From: Albimonas sp036154955 | Lineage (GTDB): Bacteria > Pseudomonadota > Alphaproteobacteria > Rhodobacterales > Rhodobacteraceae | Reading direction: 5' to 3' | Assembly: GCA_036154955.1 (NCBI GenBank) | Contig: JAYZWL010000060.1 | Location: 117,666 to 181,665, forward strand | DNA length: 64,000 bases | Shown here: positions 15,363 to 22,437 of the stretch, piece after piece | How the letters are laid out: each line of letters starts with the position of its first letter | Numbering within the stretch: position 1 is the first letter of the stretch | Translations under genes and position numbers: made by a program | The notes under the pieces: generated by a model | What the model saw: the letters and a program-made list of their open reading frames with translations, nothing else | What the model was told of the DNA's origin: nothing | Databases searched by the model: none

Positions 15363-16928
15363 TCAGTCCTCCTCCTGCGGCGCGGTAAGGGTCAGGACCC
15401 CGGCATCCGCCTCCAGATCCGCCGCCGACAGGGCGCCGCGCGGGCGCGCCATGCGGTTGCGGGTGACCCAGACCAGCGTGTCTTCGGCCCGGGTGATCGC
15501 CACATAGGCCAGCCGCTTCCACAACGGCAGCCCGGCCTCGGTCCGCCCCGCCCGCCAGGCGGCGTAGAGGTCCGGGGCGAAGACCTGAACCGTCGGCCAC
15601 TGGCTGCCCTGCGCCTTGTGGATGGTGGCCGCCGCCCCGTGCAGGAAGGCCGCGCCCATGGTGGCGGCGGTGGGGATGAACGGCTCCTCCTCGCCCGGCT
15701 TCTCGATCTGGATGATGGCGGCGACGTTCACCTTGGGGTCCTCCGCCCCCATCACATGCACCCGCGCGAAGCCGGACTTGCGGCCGGGCCCGAGATAGAC
15801 GCATTGCGCGCCCTTCACGAGCCCGCGGGCCTCCAGGTCGATGCGCTTGCGCCGGTGCTTGAGCGGCAGCTCCACCCCGTCGCAGATCAGCGGCTCGCCC
15901 GGGATCAGCTCGAATTCCGGGGCCGCGTGCACGGTGCGGAAGGCGGAGATCAGCCGGATCCGCGTGGCGTTGCGCCAGACCAGCATGGGCGAACGCGCCA
16001 TCAGGTCCGGGTCCGCGCGCTCGGCCAGCACCACGCGGGGATCCTTCGCCGCCGCGGCCTCCACCTGCCGCTCGAACACGTCGAAATCCAGCTCCGGGTC
16101 GGCGAGCGAATGGGCGAGGTCCAGGATCGGGTTGTCCGCGGCCTGCCTGTGGATGCGGCTGAGCGTGATCACCCGGGGCGCCGGCAGCTTGTCGAAGATC
16201 ATCGCGCCGGACTGGCCGACCGGGGCGAGCTGCGCGGGGTCGCCGAACAGCACGATCAGCCGGAACAGGGCCTTGAGGTCGTCGAACTGGCGATCGTCGA
16301 GCATCGAGGACTCGTCCACCAGCGCGATGTCCAGCTCGTCGTCCCGCCGGGTCCAGCCCTTGATGAAGTCCGACCCGCGCAGCCCCATCGCCGCCAGCGC
16401 GCCGGGGATCGAGCCGTGGGACTTGTAAGCGGCTTCGGCCCGGTCGAGCAGGGCGTCGTCGATCTCCTCCAGCTTCGGGCGCTCCGCCTCTCCCGCCAGC
16501 CACTGGGCGATGCGCTCGTATTCGGGGGAGTAGACGGGGGAATAGACGATGCGGTGGATGGTGGTGGCCGGAACGCCCAGGTTGCGCAGCACCGAGGCGG
16601 CTTTGTTGGTGGGGGCGAGCACCGCGAAGGTGCGCCGGCCGCGCTTCCTGCGCCCCTCCCAGTCGGAGGAGACGGGCTCCACCCCCGCCTCGGTCAGCTC
16701 CTTGACCAGCGAGGCGAGCAGGCGGGTCTTGCCCGAGCCGGCCCGGCCCAGCACGGCCAGCGCCTCGGCAGGGCGGGCGTCGTCCTCGTCCCAGGGGTCG
16801 ACCGTCTCCCGCTCCACATCCACGCCGAGCGCGGCGAGCCGGTCGAGCACCAGCGCGCGGGCGGCCGCCTGATCCTCGGAGAAGGACCGGGGCTCGGCGG
16901 GTCTGGCAAGGGGACCGGGTTCGCCCAT
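15363..16928 (-). CDS. RecD-like ATP-dependent DNA helicase (UvrD/PIF1-type)
   Basis: A 521-residue superfamily 1 helicase. Walker A is GRAGSGKTRL (about residues 61-70), APTNKAA is motif Ia, DESSM is Walker B, GDPAQLAPVGQSG is motif III, and the C-terminal AATIHKAQGSQWPTVQVFAPDL with AYVAITRAEDTL gives motifs V and VI. This is the RecD2/AAA_30 plus UvrD_C_2 arrangement. It is shorter than RecD2 (about 720) because the N-terminal helix-hairpin-helix region is missing. RecB and RecC are not nearby, so it is a stand-alone helicase, probably a 5'-3' enzyme in repair or recombination. Such helicases are common in alphaproteobacteria, which use AddAB instead of RecBCD. Confidence 0.92.
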   Translation of the reverse strand: MGEPGPLARPAEPRSFSEDQAAARALVLDRLAALGVDVERETVDPWDEDDARPAEALAVLGRAGSGKTRLLASLVKELTEAGVEPVSSDWEGRRKRGRRTFAVLAPTNKAASVLRNLGVPATTIHRIVYSPVYSPEYERIAQWLAGEAERPKLEEIDDALLDRAEAAYKSHGSIPGALAAMGLRGSDFIKGWTRRDDELDIALVDESSMLDDRQFDDLKALFRLIVLFGDPAQLAPVGQSGAMIFDKLPAPRVITLSRIHRQAADNPILDLAHSLADPELDFDVFERQVEAAAAKDPRVVLAERADPDLMARSPMLVWRNATRIRLISAFRTVHAAPEFELIPGEPLICDGVELPLKHRRKRIDLEARGLVKGAQCVYLGPGRKSGFARVHVMGAEDPKVNVAAIIQIEKPGEEEPFIPTAATMGAAFLHGAAATIHKAQGSQWPTVQVFAPDLYAAWRAGRTEAGLPLWKRLAYVAITRAEDTLVWVTRNRMARPRGALSAADLEADAGVLTLTAPQEED

Positions 16929-17126
16929 GGCGTCCTCCGCTGGCCGGCGCGGTCCCCGGGCGGGGGCGCTGGCCTACGGTCTAGACCGGATGGCGGGCGG
17001 AGGGAATCCGGGGCGCGCGGGATTCGGGCGGGGAAACCGGGCCGGAGGGGGCGTCGAGCCCCCTCCGGCCCGCGCATCGCGGGGCGCGATGCGGGGCCGT
17101 CCCCCCCGGGCGCGGCGTGGGCGGGG

Positions 17127-17882
17127 TCAGGCGGCGCGGGCGTCGGGGGCGGAGAGGCCGGCGTCCGCCGCCGCCGCCGCCGCGGCCTCCGCCTCCAGCC
17201 CGTCGCGCAGCTTGCCTTCGATGCGGGCGCGGTCGATGTCGTCCCGCGCCGCGGTCAAGGCGCGGCGGCCGGGCAGGGGCGCGGGGACCGGGGCCAGCTC
17301 CAGCCCCTCCGGCGCGCGGGCGAGGATGGCGGCGCGGGCCTCCTCGGTGATCTCCCACAGGCCGAGGCAGAGCCGGTCGCGGCCCGCTCCGTCCTCCGCC
17401 ACGATCTCCGGCGCCCAGCCGGTGGAGCGGTAGATGCGGCGCATCGGAGCGTCGAACACCGCCGCGAAATGGCTGAGCCCGAAGCGCAGCCCCACTTCGC
17501 AGCCCGCCAGCATCAGCGCGGTGGAGATGCGCGCCGCCGCCGCCGCGCCGCCGGCGATGCGGGGCGAGACGCAGAAGCGCGTGCTCTCCCAGATCAGCGG
17601 CGAGGTGATCTCGCCGCCCATCAGGTGCGAGAAATGGTCGTTGAGCATGGTGCGCCCCGTTGTCGGCATCAGCCGGCCGGAGCCGCCATGCGTGCCGTCG
17701 GGCAGCACGTAGACGCAGTAAAGCGCGTCCGGTCCGTCGTACTGATCCCGCTCCCAGCCGTTGGGATCGACGCGGACGTCCCAGTTGAGCCGGGTGCGGA
17801 ACTGGCCGGCGCGGTCGCGGAACATGGTCTCGGCCAGACGCGGAGACGTAGAGAGGTCGTTTCCATAAATGAAACGGATCAT
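17127..17882 (-). CDS. LuxI-family acyl-homoserine lactone synthase 1
   Basis: A 251-residue autoinducer synthase. All eight invariant residues of the LuxI family are present: Arg24, Phe28, Trp34, Asp46, Asp49, Arg70, Glu99 and Arg102. The blocks NGWERDQYD and GTHGGSGRLMPTTGRTM stand in the acyl-carrier and SAM region. The enzyme joins the amino group of S-adenosylmethionine to an acyl chain from acyl-ACP. About 45 Ala/Arg-rich residues follow the usual end near residue 205; such a tail is not typical. The ribosome site AAAGGAG is six bases before the ATG. The cognate luxR (17982) lies directly upstream on the same strand with 99 bases between. A close paralogue is at 20234-20863. The acyl chain cannot be predicted. 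Confidence 0.95.
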   Translation of the reverse strand: MIRFIYGNDLSTSPRLAETMFRDRAGQFRTRLNWDVRVDPNGWERDQYDGPDALYCVYVLPDGTHGGSGRLMPTTGRTMLNDHFSHLMGGEITSPLIWESTRFCVSPRIAGGAAAAARISTALMLAGCEVGLRFGLSHFAAVFDAPMRRIYRSTGWAPEIVAEDGAGRDRLCLGLWEITEEARAAILARAPEGLELAPVPAPLPGRRALTAARDDIDRARIEGKLRDGLEAEAAAAAAADAGLSAPDARAA

Positions 17883-17965
17883 TGCGGCGCTCCTTTTGGG
17901 GGGTGCGCCGAGTATTGACGTGAAAGTTAAAAAAAATGGTAAACGAGACTCGAAGGAGTCGCGCG

Positions 17966-17983
17966 TTTCAGTCGAATTCGACT
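17966..17983 (-). promoter_or_regulatory. Candidate LuxR-binding site / luxI promoter element 1
   Basis: A perfect 14-bp palindrome, AGTCGAATTCGACT at 17970-17983, overlaps the stop codon of luxR1. The overlapping block TTTCAGTCGAA (17966-17976) recurs as TTTCAGTCAAA ahead of the second luxI. It begins 83 bases upstream of the luxI start, a fitting place for a lux-box-type activator site. Binding is inferred. Confidence 0.5.
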
Positions 17984-18707
17984 AAACCTTGATCGCGCCG
18001 CCTTTCACCGCGATCGCCACCGCGTGGAAGGCGTTCAGCCCGCCCAGCTTGTGCCGGGCGCTGTCTAGATAGACCCGGAGCGTGCTCTCGGAGATCTTGA
18101 GCCGGTCCGCGATCTGGGCGCGGGAGCGGCCGGCGGCCATCAGCGCCAGCGCGTCCCGCTCCCGCGGGGACAGGTTGGGGATCGGCATCGGCTCTGCCGC
18201 GCCGTTGATCTCCAGCGCGTGGCGATGGACGTGATGGGCGATCAACAGCAGCTCCTGCGCCACATCGGCGAGGCGGGCGCGCCATTCCTCCTCCGGACAC
18301 TGCTTGGAGATGGTGAACATGGCGAACTGGCCGCCGGGGCCGTGGATCGGGATGGTGTAGCCGTTGTTGCCGACCCGGAACTCGCGCGCCTCGGACAGGA
18401 GGCGACGCACCGGGCGGCCGGTCCAGTCCAGGTCCGCCCAGTCGATCGGGGCGAAGCCGCCGGCGGCCGCAAGTACCACGGGGTCGCAATCCCGGTATCG
18501 TACGTCTTCGTATCGTTGGTGCCACGCGACGTCATAGGTCATCGCGCCGAATTCGTGTCCGGCTTTGGGGCCGCCCAGCGACAAGGCGTAGTAGATGCAG
18601 TTGTCCATGTCGTAGATCGCCCGGACCCGTTCCAGCAGTCGCCGCAACTCCGCGGCGCCGGTCACGGCGGGCACTGACTCAACTATGGATTGCAGACGCT
18701 CGTTCAT
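17982..18707 (-). CDS. LuxR-family quorum-sensing transcriptional regulator 1
   Basis: A 241-residue regulator with an N-terminal autoinducer-binding domain (about 10-165) and a C-terminal LuxR helix-turn-helix (about 178-241, LSPRERDALALMAAGRSRAQIADRL). The signal-pocket residues match TraR Trp57, Tyr61, Asp70, Trp85 and Gly113: here Trp62, Tyr66, Asp75 with Pro76, Trp90 and Gly116. It should therefore bind an acyl-homoserine lactone rather than be a LuxR solo of another ligand class. Its paralogue at 20956-21687 is similar along the whole length. The partner luxI1 follows 99 bases downstream. Sequence GC is high here, unlike the second pair. Upstream is a 314-base gap. Confidence 0.94.
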   Translation of the reverse strand: MNERLQSIVESVPAVTGAAELRRLLERVRAIYDMDNCIYYALSLGGPKAGHEFGAMTYDVAWHQRYEDVRYRDCDPVVLAAAGGFAPIDWADLDWTGRPVRRLLSEAREFRVGNNGYTIPIHGPGGQFAMFTISKQCPEEEWRARLADVAQELLLIAHHVHRHALEINGAAEPMPIPNLSPRERDALALMAAGRSRAQIADRLKISESTLRVYLDSARHKLGGLNAFHAVAIAVKGGAIKV

Positions 18708-19021
18708 GCCCCGTTCCCCGCATCAGCGCGGCGACCGGGGATTGCGACCGTTGAAGACGCTCGATGCGATTGACGTCCCTCCCCAAGGGGTTTCGCCTGC
18801 GCCGCGCGCCGTTCCTGACCCGGAAGCGCGGCCAACGGGCCGCCTGACACTTCTTCGGCTCAGAGTAGCGTCATCCGGGATTCATACAACCTTAAATTGC
18901 CAATCGGGACCCGCGACGCCTCGTTCCCCCGCCCCGGTAGGGGCGGAGGCGGCGCGCGGCACGCAAGTAATCGTCCCGTCGCCCAAATATTCGCGACGGG
19001 AGGCCTGTCGCCCGCCTGCGG
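18708..19021. other. Intergenic region upstream of luxR1
   Basis: These 314 bases separate luxR1 from the small ORF at 19022. A slightly AT-rich stretch (about 18850-18900) could hold the luxR1 promoter. I find no gene and no clear palindrome like the luxI element. Confidence 0.5.
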
Positions 19022-19264
19022 TCAGACGGGACGCGAAATTTTTTCCTCTCCCGGGCCTGAAAAGCCCGAAATGGGGGCGAACGGACCCCTTGAGAGCCCG
19101 AATCCCCGCCTGGAATCGGCCTCTCGGGCCGAATCAGCGGCGCGAATCTCCGCCGCCGCGACCACGATCGCGTCGTCCAGCTGCTCGGCGAGCCGCATGT
19201 GGTAATTCCGGATCGCGTACTGCCGCAGGTCCGCCAGCACGTCGATGATCCAGTCCTGAGCCAT
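19022..19264 (-). CDS. Small conserved-looking protein between the two quorum-sensing pairs
   Basis: An 80-residue protein. It starts at the ATG at 19264, which has a strong ribosome site AAGGGAGG eight bases before it. The N-terminal 45 residues (MAQDWIIDVLADLRQYAIRN, then AEQLDDAIVVAAAEIR) look like a compact helical protein with a conserved pattern; I have seen short Rhodobacterales proteins of the type DWIxDVLxDLRxFA...LAEQLDD, but cannot name a function. The last 30 residues are low in structure. It has no membrane helix. Its place between two luxR-luxI pairs, in the same orientation, suggests but does not prove a link to signalling. Confidence 0.65.
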   Translation of the reverse strand: MAQDWIIDVLADLRQYAIRNYHMRLAEQLDDAIVVAAAEIRAADSAREADSRRGFGLSRGPFAPISGFSGPGEEKISRPV

Positions 19265-20233
19265 GATCGCCTCCCTTGGGCTTGCCTGTCCGGGCGGAGG
19301 GGCCGAGGCGTTCGGGCGCCCTGCTCCTCCGGTTCCGTCATGCTGCCGCAGGCGGCGTTCGCGCGACATTCGCCACATCCTCCTCCCCAGATATGGCGAG
19401 GCGAAGAGGGCAAGTCGTTGAATCCGCTAGGTTGGTTTTGAGGTCGTTCGGCGCTCCTCCCTGAGCTTCGACGATTCGGCGCCGCCTTCGCCACCCCCGG
19501 GGACCGCCGCACGGAGGGCGCGGGGGGGCGGGTGCGCGACGCGCGACTTTCGATGCGCGGCAGGGCGCCCGGTTCGGGGGCCGCCCGCGACGCGCACGGT
19601 CGCGATGCGCCGGCGGCGCCCGGACGTCACGGCGCGACATGCGCGCGACGCCCGGGGCCGCCGGCCGCCCTCAGGCGGGGGCGCGCGGAGCGCTGGCGCG
19701 ACGCGCCCCCAGCGGACGCAGGCCAGCCGCCGGACCAACATGGCCCGGGTCGCGCGCAGAGCCCCGCCGGGGGCGCCGCGTTCCGGCCGCGTCCGACGCC
19801 GCGCGGGGGCGCGGGGAACGGGACCGGATCTCTGTCTTCGCGCGGGGCGTCCGCGCGGCGCCGGCGCGCGCGCAAGCGTGCGCTCTGGCTTCCCGGGCGC
19901 CGCATGTCGGATGACGACGGGCGCACGCGGAGGGTCCGCGGCTCCGGTCTGCGCCGGGACCATGCATCGCCGGTCAGGACGATGAATTCCTTGCGTCAAT
20001 CTGAATGACGCGCCGGCCTCCGGATCCGTTCGCGGTCCGGCCCGGCGTTGGGGCGGGCGTTCCGGCCGGCGCCCCGTGACGGGGCCGCCTGGCCGAACCC
20101 TGCGCACGCGACCCCGAGGACGCGAGCGCCGATCATGCGGGGGAGGCGAGGATCGCGCCCGGCTTCCGAGCGGGGGCTCGGCGCCGGGCGGACTGTCTCC
20201 CGGAGGCGGGGGGTCTGAGCCCGGACCTCCCTG
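19265..20233. other. Long apparently non-coding spacer between the quorum-sensing pairs
   Basis: A 969-base stretch without a convincing gene. The frames that are open here are of high Arg/Pro/Ala composition on both strands, as expected from GC-rich random sequence, and none has a good ribosome site or known motif. The first 180 bases next to the small ORF are less GC-rich and likely hold its promoter. Confidence 0.55.
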
Positions 20234-20863
20234 TCAGGCGCCGATCACGAACTCCAGGCGCGCGGCGGCGTCGGCGATGTCGCGATGCTCCTCGACCTTG
20301 CGGGCCATGTTGTCGCGAACCTCTTCCGTGCAGGGCCACAGGCCGGCGCAGATCGCCCGGCGATCCTCGCCGGAGCGGCCCATCACGTCGGGCGTGAAGT
20401 CCAGACCCTTGTAGACCCGAAGCATCGGGGCGTCGAACACGCCCACGTAGAACTCCAGGCCGAAGCGCAACCCGGCGTCGATCCCGGCCAGCAGCAGCGA
20501 GGACGTGACCTTCATCGCCTCCTGGCGCGTGTTCACCGTGGGGGCGAGACAGAGGCGAGTGATCTCCCAGATCGTCGGCGACTGGATGACCACGCCGTCG
20601 GTCAGGTGCGAGAAGTGCTCGCCGATCATGGTGCGCCCGGTGGTGGGCATCAGCCGACCCGAACCGCCATGGGTGCCATCGGCGTTTTCATAGATGATGT
20701 AGAGCGGCGCGAGCGCATCGTACTGATCACGCTCCCAACCGTTTTCGTCCACCGAAACATCCCACTTCATACGATCGCGGAACTGGCTGGCGCGGTCCTT
20801 AAACATCCCGTCGACGAGGGACGGATACTTGTGGAGTTCGTGGGCATACACGTAGCGGATCAT
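20234..20863 (-). CDS. LuxI-family acyl-homoserine lactone synthase 2
   Basis: A 209-residue synthase of normal length. The eight invariant residues are Arg24, Phe28, Trp34, Asp46, Asp49, Arg70, Glu100 and Arg103. It shares the blocks NGWERDQYD and GTHGGSGRLMPTTGRTM with luxI1 and is clearly its paralogue; it lacks luxI1's Ala-rich tail. The gene and its leader have visibly lower GC than the flanking chromosome. Its ribosome site AGGAGG is ten bases before the ATG. The paired luxR2 lies 92 bases upstream, in the same order and orientation as pair 1. Whether the two make the same or different acyl lactones cannot be read from sequence. Confidence 0.95.
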   Translation of the reverse strand: MIRYVYAHELHKYPSLVDGMFKDRASQFRDRMKWDVSVDENGWERDQYDALAPLYIIYENADGTHGGSGRLMPTTGRTMIGEHFSHLTDGVVIQSPTIWEITRLCLAPTVNTRQEAMKVTSSLLLAGIDAGLRFGLEFYVGVFDAPMLRVYKGLDFTPDVMGRSGEDRRAICAGLWPCTEEVRDNMARKVEEHRDIADAAARLEFVIGA

Positions 20864-20943
20864 GGTTTTTAGCCTCCTGGGGAAAGACAGTGACCATGAG
20901 TTCTCACGCCGCTTGTGAACGACTTATGAATATATTGTTCAGA

Positions 20944-20954
20944 TTTCAGTCAAA
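20944..20954 (-). promoter_or_regulatory. Shared motif ahead of luxI2 (element 2)
   Basis: TTTCAGTCAAA differs in one base from TTTCAGTCGAA of element 1. It begins 80 bases upstream of the luxI2 start, against 83 for luxI1, although the rest of the two leaders differs. This points to a common regulator. A weak dyad GTTCTCAC...GTGAAC at 20900-20920 is also present. Confidence 0.45.
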
Positions 20955-20955
20955 T

Positions 20956-21687
20956 TTAAATATTGATGATGCCGCTTCTGACTGCGATCGCGACAGCATG
21001 GGGCATGTTCAGACCGCCGAGTTTGTTCCTCGCCGAATCTAAATAAACCCGAAGGGTGTTTTCAGATATTTTTAACTGGTCTGCGATCTGAGTTCGGCTC
21101 TTGCCCGATGAGATCATCGCGAGGGCGTCCCTCTCCCTCGGAGACAGCGCGACGAATTCCTGCTCATTCTTCACATCGAAGATCTCGAGGACCTTTTGAT
21201 GAATGAAGTTGGCGACGAGCAGCCAATCGCTCGCGGTCTCGGCGATATACCGTTCCCAGACCCGGTCCGTGCATGTCTTGTTGATGGTCAGGACGGCGAA
21301 CTGGCCGTTGGGTCCCCTCACGGGAACCGTGTAGCCCTGGTTTCCGACGCCGGCGTCCACTGCTTCGAGGATCAGCTTCCGGCGCTTCTTGGCGCTCCAG
21401 TCGAGTCGCTTCCAGTCCAACGGCGTGAAGCTCTGGACAGCTCCGACGACCGTGGGGTCCGCTTCCTTGTAGTTCTCCTCCAGGTAGCGCTGCGACCAGT
21501 CCGCCCGATAGGTTATCTCGGCGAACTGATAGTCCCCGAACGTCGCGCCTCCCCCGAAAGAGACGACGACGTACACGACGTGGTCGACGTCATAAACGTC
21601 CCTGACAAGATCGGCGAAAAGTCGAATGTCCTCAACTTTCCGGAACTCCGGGAGGCCTTCGATGATGGATTTTATGCGTTCGGTCAT
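20956..21687 (-). CDS. LuxR-family quorum-sensing transcriptional regulator 2
   Basis: A 243-residue regulator, paralogue of luxR1. The frame is open upstream to 21858, but the ATG at 21687 (MTERIKSIIEGLPEF) matches the start of luxR1. The pocket residues are kept: WSQRY, YKEADP, TPLDW and GNQGYTVPV correspond to those of luxR1. The helix-turn-helix LSPRERDALAMISSGKSRTQIADQL is near the C-terminus. The helix region is nearly the same as in luxR1 (ISE(S/N)TLRVYLDSAR(H/N)KLGGLN), so both may read the same operator. Composition is more AT-rich than its surroundings. Partner: luxI2, 92 bases downstream. Confidence 0.94.
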   Translation of the reverse strand: MTERIKSIIEGLPEFRKVEDIRLFADLVRDVYDVDHVVYVVVSFGGGATFGDYQFAEITYRADWSQRYLEENYKEADPTVVGAVQSFTPLDWKRLDWSAKKRRKLILEAVDAGVGNQGYTVPVRGPNGQFAVLTINKTCTDRVWERYIAETASDWLLVANFIHQKVLEIFDVKNEQEFVALSPRERDALAMISSGKSRTQIADQLKISENTLRVYLDSARNKLGGLNMPHAVAIAVRSGIINI

Positions 21688-22437
21688 CCGTGGGGGCGCT
21701 GCAGATCGGCTCGGGACCCCAGGGAAGCGGGGTTCGGCGGAGCATAGCCTCCCATTGCGTCGGAGACCATCGCCGCCGACGCCGAAAACCGCGTATCGAA
21801 CGCCTGGAGCCGAATCAGGCCCAGGCGGAATGGAGGAGCAGCCGGAACGCCACCACAATGACCCGGGACAAACGCATCATGCAGGAGCAACCTGCTGTCC
21901 CGGTGGGAACGCAACGCTGGTCGCGTCCCGGCTGAGTATCGTCCGAACGGCGCCGCGCCGGCTGGCGGCGATACCGTCTGGGGAAAACGGTCGCCGCCGG
22001 AGCAGGATGGAAACCCTTGGGGGCCGCGGTGGGTAGCCGCTTGCGCCCGTCACGCCGGCCTGGGGAAGCCCGCGTCCATCTCGAGCCAGGGAGGGGTGGC
22101 CCTGGCAGCTCTTTGCCGGTCGTGGTGTCTGGTCGGACCTGGCACGCTTGTCGTTGTTTCGGTTCGAACCCTTTCGCGATTACGCCATGCCCTGAGATTA
22201 GGCTTTTCCCGGCGATGCGAAATTCCCCGAAAATTGTGAGGGCCTTTTCTGCAAGTCATTGAAAAATATGGGGCGGGCTTTTCCTCAAAGTAAACGCCCG
22301 GCGGATCGGGAGATTCGCCGGGCGTTCAGCAACTGGTTCGCGATAGGGCGGGGGCGGCAGCGTCGCCAAGGGCTTGGCGGCCGGCGCCCCCGCCGCCGCC
22401 CCTTGTGAAGAGGACGAGCGGCGGGGACGGGTCGACG
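21688..22437. other. Intergenic region between ccrA and luxR2
   Basis: A 750-base gap. Near ccrA it holds the hairpin described at 22293-22326. The middle part (21800-22250) is of mixed composition; a 69-codon open frame on the minus strand (22050-22259) has no ribosome site, motif or family pattern. I see no gene. The luxR2 promoter should lie next to 21688. Confidence 0.5.
22293..22326 (-). terminator. Hairpin downstream of ccrA
   Basis: An 11-bp perfect stem (AACGCCCGGCG 22293-22303 with CGCCGGGCGTT 22316-22326) and 12-base loop. On the minus strand it is followed by TTACTTTG, a weak U-rich tail. Confidence 0.65.

Noticed and set aside
15072..17918. A 948-codon plus-strand open frame across the helicase and luxI1
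   Set aside because: It runs antisense to the RecD-like helicase and LuxI1, which have complete family motifs.
19627..20107. Several overlapping open frames in the spacer between the quorum-sensing pairs
   Set aside because: They occur in all frames at once and code mainly Arg, Pro, Ala and Gly, as expected for non-coding sequence of very high GC.
17127..21687. Pathogenicity-island or prophage origin of the quorum-sensing block
   Set aside because: No integrase, transposase, attachment site or tRNA is present; the lower GC of pair 2 alone is not enough.
22050..22259. 69-codon minus-strand frame downstream of ccrA
   Set aside because: It has no ribosome site, no recognisable motif and an Arg-rich composition typical of non-coding frames.
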